The notes under the pieces are model-generated. The model saw only the letters and a program-made list of their open reading frames with translations, was not told where the DNA came from and searched no databases. The position numbers and the translations under genes were made by a program. From Thermodesulfobacteriota bacterium (lineage in GTDB: Bacteria; Desulfobacterota_D; UBA1144), in assembly GCA_030835345.1 (NCBI GenBank), contig JAURPH010000003.1:98124-162123 (forward strand): 64,000 nucleotides of DNA, in the 5' to 3' direction. Below are positions 1 through 9,223 of this stretch, in pieces; position 1 is the first letter of the stretch, and the number at the start of each line of letters is the position of its first letter.

Positions 1-359
1 ATAGCATTGCCGAAATGAAAAGTGGTAAGATTAGTTTCAAGCTCATAAATAACAACAAGGCCACCTAATATTATTTGAACAGATAATAATAAAGCCGCAA
101 TGATTGGAATTAATTTATGTTTTCCTAAATATGTTTTAAATCTTCTTCTTGCTAAAAGAAAGAAAAAAATCGAAACAACAAGACCCATAACTCTATGCCC
201 ATGTTCCATAAAAATAGGAAAATTAATCTGGGGAAAAAATTGACCGAAACATAAAGGCCAATCAGGACAAGCTAAGCCTGCTCCAAGACCGCTAACCATA
301 TTTCCCCAAATGAGAAGTAAAATTAAAGAATATAAAGTTAACTTTTCTAATCTATTCAT
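1..359 (-). CDS. ctaA: Heme A synthase (CtaA/COX15), N-terminal part, runs off the window start
   Basis: Not in the ORF track. Reverse-strand translation from ATG at 359: MNRLEKLTLYSLILLLIWGNMVSGLGAGLACPDWPLCFGQFFPQINFPIFMEHGHRVMGL..., with the COX15 GxxCPDWPLC...EHxHR pattern. Sits at the end of the cox operon. Confidence 0.9.
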   Translation of the reverse strand, partial: MNRLEKLTLYSLILLLIWGNMVSGLGAGLACPDWPLCFGQFFPQINFPIFMEHGHRVMGLVVSIFFFLLARRRFKTYLGKHKLIPIIAALLLSVQIILGGLVVIYELETNLTTFHFGNA

Positions 360-364
360 TCAAT

Positions 365-646
365 TTAGTTGACTACTCTAGTAAATATATCAGTCGCAGA
401 GAAAGCAATTAAAAGAAATAAAAGAAAAATTGGATATGTTGCGAAGATCCATGTCATTCCATCTTCATACTTTAAATGCATAAAATGAAGTGCAACTACT
501 CCTGCTTTAATAGAGGCAATTAACATTGCTATAGGTATATTTAAAGACCCAAAGTCGAACTGAGCGGCTCCAACTGTTATTACAGTCAGAAACATTAACA
601 AGAGCCATATATTAAAATATTGTTTATATGTATTTGAATTAACCAT
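365..646 (-). CDS. ctaF: Cytochrome c oxidase subunit IV, prokaryotic (COX4_pro-like)
   Basis: Small three-TM protein with ...VGVVALHFMHLKYED-type motif; position in cox operon. Confidence 0.85.
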   Translation of the reverse strand: MVNSNTYKQYFNIWLLLMFLTVITVGAAQFDFGSLNIPIAMLIASIKAGVVALHFMHLKYEDGMTWIFATYPIFLLFLLIAFSATDIFTRVVN

Positions 647-655
647 AATTACTCC

Positions 656-1297
656 TTATGCAAGATATAAAAGTGGGAATAAATATATCCATATTAAATC
701 AACAAGATGCCAATAGAGACCGCCTATCTCAATTGCTGTAAAATTCCCTTTATGATATCTTCCTTCATTTACTTTTTTTAAAAGAACTCCTAAAACAGCC
801 ATACCAATAAACACATGTAACATATGTACTCCAGTTGCTGCATAATATATCGAATAGAAAATGTCTGTGCCTGGCGTTATACCATTTGAAATTTTATATG
901 AATATTCGAAGTATTTATTTACTGCAAAAATTGCAGCACAAATAATAGTTATCCATAACATCCATTTAACCAATCTAATTCTATTTTCTTGAATTGCACT
1001 AACAGCAATAGCCACAGTGTAGCTGCTAAAAATAAGGATAACGGTATTAACAGTACCTAGAACAACATCTAAACTTGCAGAGCCTTCTAAGAACATCTCG
1101 GGATATTTAGCTCTGAATATAGCATAAGCGGCAAAAAGACCACCAAACAGTAAAAGTTCAGTTGCTAGAAAAAGCCACATACCTAGTTTAGCTGCTGAAT
1201 GTTCCGTCTCTGGATCAAAATGACTTTCTTCTTCTATAATTGGTGGCAACATTTCAGAAGGAAGTGCTAGAGATTTTACAAATTTCATAAATGGCAT
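656..1297 (-). CDS. ctaE: Cytochrome c oxidase subunit III; start probably the internal Met at 1297 (MPFMKFVKSL...)
   Basis: HVFIGMAVLGVLL..., WHLVDLIWIYLFPLLYL COX3 signature; the longer ORF would overlap ctaD. Confidence 0.92.
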   Translation of the reverse strand: MPFMKFVKSLALPSEMLPPIIEEESHFDPETEHSAAKLGMWLFLATELLLFGGLFAAYAIFRAKYPEMFLEGSASLDVVLGTVNTVILIFSSYTVAIAVSAIQENRIRLVKWMLWITIICAAIFAVNKYFEYSYKISNGITPGTDIFYSIYYAATGVHMLHVFIGMAVLGVLLKKVNEGRYHKGNFTAIEIGGLYWHLVDLIWIYLFPLLYLA

Positions 1298-1298
1298 A

Positions 1299-2900
1299 TT
1301 AAGCCTCCTGCTCCAACTTTGTACCATAATCGTATGTAGAAGCTGTTAAAGTAGGTATTTTTTCGAAGTTTAATGTTGGTGGCGGAGAAGGCATAGCCCA
1401 CTCTAATGAAGCAGATTTATATGGATTAGCTTCTGCTTTGTTAGAAATAGGTCTTAGCAAAGCATAAAGCATAATTATAAAACCAATCCCTAAAATCCAT
1501 GTTCCATATGTAGAAATCTGATGCAATGTGGCAAACTCAGGTGAATAGTTAAAATACCTTCTAGGCATACCTAATGTACCTAAAATGAATTGAGGGAAAA
1601 ATACAATATTAAAACCAATAAAGATTAGAACAAATGCAATCTTAGCTTTGAATTCATCAAACATTTTTCCCCACATTTTTGGGTACCAAAAGTGAATAGC
1701 AGAGAATAGCCCAAAAACAGTCCCACCAATCATAACATAATGCATATGAGCAACCACAAAATATGTATCATGAAGATGCACATCAGCGGCCAGGGCTCCA
1801 AGGAATAATCCGGTCAATCCTCCGATAGTAAATAAGAAAATAAAAGCTAAGGAATAAAGCATAGCCGCACTTAATTCTATTGAACCTTTATACATTGTCC
1901 ACAGCCAATTAAATACTTTGATAGCTGTCGGGACTGCAACTGCGAAAGTTATTACAGAAAAAATAATATTAATTAATTTTGATTGGCCACTGACAAACAT
2001 ATGATGACCCCAAACTAAGAAACTTATCAAGGCTATAGCTAGACTTGAATATGCAATAGCTTTATAACCAAATATTGGCTTTCTTGAGAATACTGGAATA
2101 ACCTCTGAAATTATTCCCATTGCAGGAAGAATCATTATATAAACTGCTGGATGAGAATAGAACCAGAAGAAATGTTGAAACAAAACAGGGTCTCCTCCTT
2201 TAGCAGGATCAAAAAACCCTAAACCAAAGTATCTCTCACCGATTAATAATAATAATGTTATTCCAACTACTGGTGTTGCAAGGACTTGCAACAAGGATGT
2301 CGCATATGCTGCCCAACAGAATAGTGGCAACCTATCCCATGTTAAGCCAGGTGCTCGCAATTTATGAATTGAAACAATGAAATTAATACCAGTAAGAATT
2401 GAAGAAAAACCTAAAACAAAGACACCAAATGTTACCAAAATAACATTTGCACCAGTATCAATAGAATAAGGTGTATAAAAAGTCCATCCAGTATCTGCGG
2501 GTGCAGCTAAAGCAATCAAGAAAATGATTGCACCAGCGCAATAAACCCAAAAGCTATATAAATTTAATTTAGGGAAAATAACATCTCTCGCACCTATCAT
2601 TAAAGGTATTAAAAAATTACCAAAACTTGCAGCAACACCAGGAACAATAAAAAGGAAAACCATAACCGCACCGTGCAATGTAAATAAAACATTGTATGTT
2701 TGTGCATCAACTATCGTTTGTCCAGGAGTTAAATGTTCAAACCTAATTAAAAAGGATGCAATGGCAGCCAAAATAAAAAAAATACCAATTGCCCACAAAT
2801 ACATTACACCTAATCTCTTGTGATCATGTGTAAAAAACCAAGATTTAAATCCTGTACCATCTTCTAAATAACTTTTATCAAAGCTGTGACTTTGAGACAT
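1299..2900 (-). CDS. ctaD: Cytochrome c oxidase subunit I (heme-copper oxidase)
   Basis: [39 protein letters not shown] motifs. Confidence 0.98.
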   Translation of the reverse strand: MSQSHSFDKSYLEDGTGFKSWFFTHDHKRLGVMYLWAIGIFFILAAIASFLIRFEHLTPGQTIVDAQTYNVLFTLHGAVMVFLFIVPGVAASFGNFLIPLMIGARDVIFPKLNLYSFWVYCAGAIIFLIALAAPADTGWTFYTPYSIDTGANVILVTFGVFVLGFSSILTGINFIVSIHKLRAPGLTWDRLPLFCWAAYATSLLQVLATPVVGITLLLLIGERYFGLGFFDPAKGGDPVLFQHFFWFYSHPAVYIMILPAMGIISEVIPVFSRKPIFGYKAIAYSSLAIALISFLVWGHHMFVSGQSKLINIIFSVITFAVAVPTAIKVFNWLWTMYKGSIELSAAMLYSLAFIFLFTIGGLTGLFLGALAADVHLHDTYFVVAHMHYVMIGGTVFGLFSAIHFWYPKMWGKMFDEFKAKIAFVLIFIGFNIVFFPQFILGTLGMPRRYFNYSPEFATLHQISTYGTWILGIGFIIMLYALLRPISNKAEANPYKSASLEWAMPSPPPTLNFEKIPTLTASTYDYGTKLEQEA

Positions 2901-2912
2901 AACTTACACTCC

Positions 2913-3851
2913 TTATTTTAAAGTTTTTATATACTCTATCAAAGCGGTAATCTCCGCATCATCTAATAACCCTTTATAGGATGGCATAACAGGTCCATAA
3001 CCTTCAACCATTTTCTCCCCAGGATATAATATTGATTCTTTTAAATAATTTTCATCAGCTGCAGCTGATGTACCATCTGTGAAAACTCTTTTTGCATTAT
3101 AAAGCCCCTTCCATGAAGGCCCTACTCCTGCAGCACCGTCAAGACTATGACAAGCTACACATCCTTTATCTGAATATAATTGTTTACCAATTTGATCAAG
3201 TGGCATATCTGAAGCAATCTTGGAAGTTTTAGCTGATTCGCCAGACTCCCATTTTAAATACTCAAGTTCAGGAAGAACATGAACCTTTGCCAGCATATTT
3301 GAATGCGATGACCCACAGTATTCTGTACAATAAACTACGAATTCTCCTTCCTTGGTTGCTGTAAAATTAATAAATGTATACCTATTTCCAATTACATCCT
3401 GTTTAACTCTAAAGGCTGGAACAAAGAAACTATGTAAAACATCTTCAGATGTCATAACAAGCCTAATTGGCTTATTGGCAGGAACGTACAGTTCACCTAA
3501 TGTTTTCTTACCGTTTGGATAATCAAAAGTCCAAATCCACTTTTTTGCGGTAACATTAATTTCATATGCATTCTCTGGAATTGTTGTATATCGATCATAA
3601 TAGACATAACCATATATGAAAATAACAATACATAAAATTGTAGGTATTACTGTCCAAAGAGTCTCCAAAAAGCTATCATGTGTTATTGCAGGTGTCTGGT
3701 CATTGTCAGATTTTTTCTTGTACTTAATAACAAAATAAATAAGTAGGAATCCAATTAAAATACAAGATACTACTGAGATTATCGTTACAAGCCAAAGGAC
3801 AAAGTCAACCTCTGGAGCAAATGTTGACGCAGATGTAGGTAACCAATTCAT
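2913..3851 (-). CDS. ctaC: Cytochrome c oxidase subunit II with C-terminal cytochrome c domain (caa3 type)
   Basis: CuA motif CTEYCGSSHSNM and C-terminal CVACHSLDG (CxxCH). Confidence 0.96.
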   Translation of the reverse strand: MNWLPTSASTFAPEVDFVLWLVTIISVVSCILIGFLLIYFVIKYKKKSDNDQTPAITHDSFLETLWTVIPTILCIVIFIYGYVYYDRYTTIPENAYEINVTAKKWIWTFDYPNGKKTLGELYVPANKPIRLVMTSEDVLHSFFVPAFRVKQDVIGNRYTFINFTATKEGEFVVYCTEYCGSSHSNMLAKVHVLPELEYLKWESGESAKTSKIASDMPLDQIGKQLYSDKGCVACHSLDGAAGVGPSWKGLYNAKRVFTDGTSAAADENYLKESILYPGEKMVEGYGPVMPSYKGLLDDAEITALIEYIKTLK

Positions 3852-4637
3852 TTATTTTCTTCCCCCTTGTTTCTTGGTCCACAAAAATACCATCAATATA
3901 ATTAATGATATTAGAGTTATTGCACCACCCAGCTTCATAACATTTAAAGCTTTAAGTGCATACTTTTTTCCAACAGGATCAAAATCATAGCAGTAAAGCA
4001 AAACCTTATCAGATAATGAAATCTTTCCTACGGTCCCTTCAGATGCTTCTAGTAATGCTAGTTTAAAATCCTTAGGGTCAAAAATGACACCTGATAAATA
4101 CCTAGAAACAATCTTATCTTTTGTGACAAATATTATACCAGCAGGATGGGCAAATTCACCCCCATCTGGCATGAATTTATAGCCTACAGAAGATGTAATT
4201 AAATTAATGCTATTTTTTGGTGCAGAATAGAATTTCCAATATTCTCCTTTTGTTAACTTTTCATTGTATTTCTGCTCATATTTAAAAACTGATTGTGATG
4301 TTTCGCTTTCATCAATGCTAATTGTTACCAAATTATAGTCTTTTCCAGGCCTAAATTTTTCACTACCAACTACAACATCTTCGACACCTTGCAATGTAAA
4401 AGAACACATCTTTGGGCAAGAGTAGTATGCAAAAACAATAATTGTAGGAATCTCAGGATTTAAATCATTATCTAAGCTAGTTTGGGATCCAGATGAATCT
4501 AAAATGGGAGATGAGGATAATAATTTTTCTCCATACTTTTCATCCCAACCCACTTTAGTTCGAATGTCATTCTCATCCGTAACAGCGAATAGGTTCAAGG
4601 ACAAAAATAGGAAAATAAAAAAAATATTTAATTTCAT
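3852..4637 (-). CDS. SCO1/SenC family copper chaperone; likely start MKLNIFF... at 4637 rather than 4721
   Basis: YYSCPKMCSFT metal-binding motif, N-terminal signal-like helix, C-terminal TM; first gene of the cox operon. Confidence 0.88.
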   Translation of the reverse strand: MKLNIFFIFLFLSLNLFAVTDENDIRTKVGWDEKYGEKLLSSSPILDSSGSQTSLDNDLNPEIPTIIVFAYYSCPKMCSFTLQGVEDVVVGSEKFRPGKDYNLVTISIDESETSQSVFKYEQKYNEKLTKGEYWKFYSAPKNSINLITSSVGYKFMPDGGEFAHPAGIIFVTKDKIVSRYLSGVIFDPKDFKLALLEASEGTVGKISLSDKVLLYCYDFDPVGKKYALKALNVMKLGGAITLISLIILMVFLWTKKQGGRK

Positions 4638-4733
4638 AATTAAAAAAGGGGGCATATAAATTATAAATTGAAGAGGATTTGTGTCAATCACCAGAAAAAA
4701 GTGTAGAATTATTAAAATCAACTATTGGCTTGA

Positions 4734-4762
4734 TTGACAAAAGATTTTTAATTCAATAGGAT
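4734..4762 (+). promoter_or_regulatory. Predicted sigma70-type promoter for the tRNA/Zn-ribbon operon: TTGACA-17 nt-TAGGAT
   Basis: -35 at 4734-4739, -10 at 4757-4762, tRNA begins at 4783. Confidence 0.7.
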
Positions 4763-4782
4763 AAAGCTTTTAATTAATTTTA

Positions 4783-4856
4783 GGGCCCATAGCTCAGTTG
4801 GTTAGAGCTCCCGGCTCATAACCGGGCGGTCACTGGTTCGAATCCAGTTGGGCCCA
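4783..4856 (+). tRNA. tRNA with CAU anticodon; probably tRNA-Ile2 (CAU, lysidine-modified) or elongator Met. No encoded CCA
   Basis: Acceptor GGGCCCA/TGGGCCC, anticodon arm CCCGG-CTCATAA-CCGGG, T-arm GGTTCGAAT. Lacks the initiator C1xA72 mismatch and GGG/CCC anticodon stem. CGGCTCATAACCG-type arm resembles Ile2. Confidence 0.9.
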
Positions 4857-4873
4857 AAGACAGCGGAGGTAAA

Positions 4874-5587
4874 ATGCAAAAAAAAATTAATGAGTTTTTA
4901 GAACTTCAAAAGATAGATATTGATATTGCTGAATTTGAAAAAACTTTCGAAACTGTCCCTACCAAGTTAAATGAATTAAGAAATAAAATTGACCTAGAAG
5001 AACGAAAAATGGTCAATTTAAAAGAAAAAATTGAATCTCAAAATTTAGAGCTAAAAGAATTAAACCTAGAAGTTGAATCAGCAAATCAAAAAATTGAAGC
5101 TCTTGAAGAGAAGTTGTTTTCAATTAACTCGACTAAAGAATTTGAGGCATTACAAAAAGAAACTGGGGATCTGAAAAGATTAAAACTGGGAATTGAAGAT
5201 AATCAGATTAAATTAATGGAAAACCTGGAAAATTCACAGAAAAGTTTAAATGAAAATGAAGCAAAATTTAATGAGGAAATAGAACCCTTGAGACAAGAAA
5301 TTGATGAACTTCAAAAAAACTTAGATGATTGTAATTTAAAGAAAAATAAACTTCTAAATGAAAGAGAAGGAAAAACAAAGGAATTAGATAAAGACTTATT
5401 AAAAACCTATGAAAATTTATTAAGGAACAAGCCGCCTGTAATAGTGCCAATTATTGGAGAATCATGTGGTAGTTGTTTTATAAAAATTCCCCCACAAACA
5501 CGTATAAAAGTCTTACAAGAAGAGGAAACTATACTTTGTCCTTTTTGCAATAAAATTTTAATATCAGAAACTGAAAATAATGACTAA
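4874..5587 (+). CDS. Coiled-coil protein with C4-type zinc ribbon (PF02591-like)
   Basis: Long coiled coil followed by CGSC...CPFC; SD GGAGG upstream. Confidence 0.85.
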   Translation: MQKKINEFLELQKIDIDIAEFEKTFETVPTKLNELRNKIDLEERKMVNLKEKIESQNLELKELNLEVESANQKIEALEEKLFSINSTKEFEALQKETGDLKRLKLGIEDNQIKLMENLENSQKSLNENEAKFNEEIEPLRQEIDELQKNLDDCNLKKNKLLNEREGKTKELDKDLLKTYENLLRNKPPVIVPIIGESCGSCFIKIPPQTRIKVLQEEETILCPFCNKILISETENND

Positions 5588-5987
5588 TTCCATAAAAATT
5601 TACATTGATGGAGCATGTCAACCAAATCCTGGAGCAGGTGGAATAGGAATTTATGTAAAAGGAGATGGTATAGAAGAGAGTTTCTCTTTACCACTTGATG
5701 GGACTGTAACAAATAACATTGCTGAATATCAAGCCTTAATATTTTCTTTAAAATTAATTAGCAAAAAATATTTAAAATCAGATGAAATATTTATTTTTTC
5801 TGATTCCAACTTAGTTTGTATGCATTTTAATGAGCAGTGGAAATGTAAAGATGTAAAATTAATTCCATTGCTACAAACGGCTAAAGATATTTCACAAGAA
5901 TTTAGAAACAAAATTATTGTAAGTTATATTCCCAGAGAAGAAAATTCGATAGCAGATTCACTTGCAAAAGATGGAATTAAAAAATAG
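5580..5987 (+). CDS. RNase H-like domain protein (RVT_3/RNase HI family)
   Basis: IYIDGACQPNPGAGGIGIY, NNIAEYQAL, SDSNLV, ENSIADSLAK. Confidence 0.88.
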   Translation: MTNSIKIYIDGACQPNPGAGGIGIYVKGDGIEESFSLPLDGTVTNNIAEYQALIFSLKLISKKYLKSDEIFIFSDSNLVCMHFNEQWKCKDVKLIPLLQTAKDISQEFRNKIIVSYIPREENSIADSLAKDGIKK

Positions 5988-5990
5988 AAT
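5962..5990 (+). promoter_or_regulatory. Predicted rnpB promoter inside the 3' end of the RNase H gene: TTGCAA-17 nt-TAGAAT
   Basis: -35 at 5962-5967, -10 at 5985-5990 (TAG of the -10 is the RNase H stop codon), predicted TSS about 5998. Confidence 0.5.
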
Positions 5991-6000
5991 TAATAATATA

Positions 6001-6343
6001 GAGTGGATTGAGTGATCGCTTGCATTGCAAGAGGAAAGTCCGAACTCCTAAGGGAAAGATACTGGATAACATCCAGGTGTCGTGAGGCAACGGAAAGTGC
6101 CACAGAAAATAACCGCCTTTAACAAACATATGATGTTAAAGGTAAGGGTGAAAAGGTGGTGTAAGAGACCACCGTTTTTTTTGGTGACAAAAAAAGGCTA
6201 GGTAAACCCTATCTGGAGCAAGACCAAGTAAAGAAGCTGTTATCCCTTACATAGGCTTCTGGGTGGGTCGCTTGAAGCTACAAGTAATTGTATGCTCAGA
6301 TAAATGATCACATAAAACAGAATTCGGCTTACTAATCCACTCT
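6001..6343 (+). ncRNA. rnpB: RNase P RNA (bacterial type A)
   Basis: P1 GAGTGGATT...AATCCACTC; conserved GAGGAAAGTCCGAACTCC, CAGAAAATAACCGCC, AAGGGTGAAAAGGTGG...AAGAG, AGATAAATGATCAC, ACAGAATTCGGCTTA. Confidence 0.96.
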
Positions 6344-6345
6344 TC

Positions 6346-7539
6346 TCAAACAAATTCAACTTTATAGAAATTTCTTTTACCAATTTTAATTTTATACTCA
6401 ACATTCTTCTCTGGAACAAATTGTAAAGTTAATTCTTTAACATTGTTGATTTGAATAGCATTATCCTTAATTAACCTTTTAATTTCGGAACGGGAAAAAC
6501 TCCTTTCAGTAAATTCTTCTATTAATTCTATAAAAGTTTTACTTTCAGATTCAATCTTCAAAACAGGTATATCATCAGGAAAACTTTTTTTTGAAAATTT
6601 TTCCTCAAAATCTTTCTTTGCAGAAAAGGCCATTTCCTGAGTATGGTATTCAGTAATCAACTTAATTGCTAGAAATTTCTTTTTTTCTAATGGATTTTGG
6701 TAACCTTCAAACTCATCCATTGAATCTCTGTAGAGGGTTTGAATATATCTTTCCATTAGTTCATCAGATATAGACATTATTTTACCAAAAATCTCTTTTG
6801 GCTCTTCATTAATTCCAATATAATTTTTATAACTTTTTGACATTTTAAGCTTTCCGTCAAGACCTTCTAAAATGGGAAGAAATAAGGCTACTTGCTGATC
6901 TTTTTGAAAAGCCTTTTGTATTTGCCTTCCTAACAAGATATTGAATCTTTGATCTGTTCCACCAAGCTCTATATCAGAATCTAAAACTACCGAATCATAA
7001 GCTTGAAGCAATGGATAAATGAATTCCGTTAATGTAATAGAGTCTCCAGATTGATATCTTTTTTTAAAATCATCTCTTTCTAATAGCCTTGCAACATTTT
7101 CCATAGATGACAAATTAATCAATTTAACTAAATCAAAATCATCAAACCAGTTTGAATTGTAAAAGATTTGCACATTATTTTTGTTTAATATTTTAAATAA
7201 TTGATTTTCATATGTTTCAGAATTTTCTTTAATAATTTCATTATTTAATGGTGGTCGAGTTTTATCTCTACCTGTAGGGTCACCAATCTTTGCAGTAAAA
7301 TCCCCTATTAGAAAACATATATTATGTCCCAAGTCTTGAAATACTTTTAGTTTTTTAATTAACAACGTGTGACCCAAATGTAAATCCGCTGATGTGGGGT
7401 CAAATCCGGCCTTAATATTAAGTGGAGTTTTAGATTCAAATGATGATTTTAATTTATCTAGTAATTCGTTTTCTGGAATAATTTCCTCAACATTATTTTT
7501 TATTATTTCTAGTTGTTGCTCTGGGTCTAAGAATTCCAT
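6346..7539 (-). CDS. tyrS: Tyrosyl-tRNA synthetase
   Basis: GFDPTSADLHLGH, KMSKSYKN, C-terminal S4 domain. Confidence 0.95.
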   Translation of the reverse strand: MEFLDPEQQLEIIKNNVEEIIPENELLDKLKSSFESKTPLNIKAGFDPTSADLHLGHTLLIKKLKVFQDLGHNICFLIGDFTAKIGDPTGRDKTRPPLNNEIIKENSETYENQLFKILNKNNVQIFYNSNWFDDFDLVKLINLSSMENVARLLERDDFKKRYQSGDSITLTEFIYPLLQAYDSVVLDSDIELGGTDQRFNILLGRQIQKAFQKDQQVALFLPILEGLDGKLKMSKSYKNYIGINEEPKEIFGKIMSISDELMERYIQTLYRDSMDEFEGYQNPLEKKKFLAIKLITEYHTQEMAFSAKKDFEEKFSKKSFPDDIPVLKIESESKTFIELIEEFTERSFSRSEIKRLIKDNAIQINNVKELTLQFVPEKNVEYKIKIGKRNFYKVEFV

Positions 7540-7572
7540 TCCACTATTCTACTTTAATTTGTAAAAGTTTTC

Positions 7573-9186
7573 TTAGAAATTCTCAAATCCATTTGTAATG
7601 GGAAACCTTCTATCTTTACCAAATGAAATATCAGTCACCTTAACACCAGGTGGCCCCTGCCTTCTTTTGAATTCATTTCTTTGGACTGAATTTACAATTT
7701 TTCTAACGAATGACTTTGAAACACTTAATGAATTTGATATTTCATTAACAGTCCAAAACTTTTCAATATACAAACTTAATACTTCATCTAAAATTTCATA
7801 TGATGGAAGGGTATCGGAATCTTTTTGATCATGCCTTAATTCAGCAGTAGGCTCTCTGGTAATTATTTGCTTTGGTATCTTGTTCTTTGAATTTGTCCTA
7901 TTGTAATAAGTGCATAACTTATAAACCATGGTTTTAGTTATATCTTTCAAAGGAGCAAAGCCACCCGCCAAATCTCCATATATTGTTGAATAACCCATAC
8001 TCATTTCACTTTTATTCCCAGTACTAAGCAACATGTAATTCATTTTATTTGAAATTGCCATCAGAATATTAGAACGAATTCTAGATTGTAAATTTTCCTC
8101 TGTTATATCCCAAGTTGGGTTTGAAAAAATATTTTCATGCAATAAGTTTAAATTTAAATCAAAAAGTTCTTGAATTGGCAATGTTTTTAACTTGATTCCC
8201 AAATTTATGCAGAGCTTCTCAGCTAATGTATTACTAATTTCTGTATTATATTTGCTAGGCATAGCAATACCTAATACATTAGAACAGCCCAAAGCCTTAA
8301 CAGAAATTGCTGCTACTAAAGCAGAATCTACTCCCCCAGAGATTCCAATAACAACTTTTGAAAATCCATTTTTTAATACATAGTCTTTAAGGCCTAAAAC
8401 TAAAGCATCAAAAACTTCATTAATGTTTGGATTTATTTTAATCCTTTTATTTCTTGTGAAAGGGAAATTGCTAACTAATAAATCTTCATGAAATGATTTT
8501 GCACAGCTTACTACTTTTCCATTGGAATCTAAGAACATACTTTTACCATCAAAAACTAACTCGTCCTGGCCTCCAACAAGATTACAGTATCCAACGGGTA
8601 TTTTGCTTTTTAATATAAACCTCTTAATAGTAGATATTCTCTGTTTTTGTTTATTAATTGTAAAAGGAGAGGCAGAAAGATTTAATAGCAAGTCAGGAAT
8701 ATCTTTGTCCAAATATTTTGACTCATTAATCCATATATCTTCACAAATAGATAATCCTATTTTATGGCCCTTAATCTTGAAATTAAAGATTTCGTTTCCA
8801 CTTGAAAAATATCTTTTCTCATCAAAAACACCGTAATTAGGCAACTCGTTTTTATTATAAGTTCCTATTCTTTTTTTATTTCCTATTACGGAAGCAGAGT
8901 TTAAAATCTTACCTTCTTTAATTAATGGATGGCCTACAATACATGTAATACCAGCTGTATGCTTAAGAATATCATTCAATACTTTTTTGATTTGTTTATG
9001 AAAAGCATTGCTTAGCAATAAATCTTCAGGTGGATAACCACTAACTGCCATTTCAGGAAAACATAAAAGATCGAGTTTTTTTATTTTAGCCTTTTCGATT
9101 ACTTCAATTATTTTAGATGCATTATAGTTTAGGTCTCCAACTCTAAAGTTGGATTGAACCAATGCAATTTTTAAAATTGAGTTCAT
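7573..9186 (-). CDS. nadE: Glutamine-dependent NAD+ synthetase
   Basis: N-terminal nitrilase/amidase domain plus GISGGVDSALVAA and STGNKSEMSMGYSTIYGDLAGGFAPLKD. Confidence 0.96.
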   Translation of the reverse strand: MNSILKIALVQSNFRVGDLNYNASKIIEVIEKAKIKKLDLLCFPEMAVSGYPPEDLLLSNAFHKQIKKVLNDILKHTAGITCIVGHPLIKEGKILNSASVIGNKKRIGTYNKNELPNYGVFDEKRYFSSGNEIFNFKIKGHKIGLSICEDIWINESKYLDKDIPDLLLNLSASPFTINKQKQRISTIKRFILKSKIPVGYCNLVGGQDELVFDGKSMFLDSNGKVVSCAKSFHEDLLVSNFPFTRNKRIKINPNINEVFDALVLGLKDYVLKNGFSKVVIGISGGVDSALVAAISVKALGCSNVLGIAMPSKYNTEISNTLAEKLCINLGIKLKTLPIQELFDLNLNLLHENIFSNPTWDITEENLQSRIRSNILMAISNKMNYMLLSTGNKSEMSMGYSTIYGDLAGGFAPLKDITKTMVYKLCTYYNRTNSKNKIPKQIITREPTAELRHDQKDSDTLPSYEILDEVLSLYIEKFWTVNEISNSLSVSKSFVRKIVNSVQRNEFKRRQGPPGVKVTDISFGKDRRFPITNGFENF

Positions 9187-9223
9187 ATTATTAAATTATA
9201 TAGAAATAATCTATAATGTTTTA
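9187..9223. promoter_or_regulatory. Compact bidirectional promoter between nadE and the S41 protease: TATAAT on each strand
   Basis: Plus-strand TATAAT 9212-9217; minus-strand TATAAT 9200-9195; inverted repeat TATAGA-AATAA-TCTATA centred at 9207. Confidence 0.6.

Noticed and set aside
4783-4856. Initiator tRNA-fMet for either CAU tRNA (also 62989-63060)
   Set aside because: Neither has the C1xA72 mismatch nor the three G-C pairs (GGG/CCC) in the anticodon stem typical of bacterial initiators
5268-5450. Antisense ORF inside the Zn-ribbon gene (and similar ORFs at 7598-7828, 8522-8836, 9373-9669, 16148-16429, 18164-18511)
   Set aside because: Lies opposite a well-supported conserved gene; composition is typical of the reverse strand of Lys/Glu-rich coding DNA; no start context
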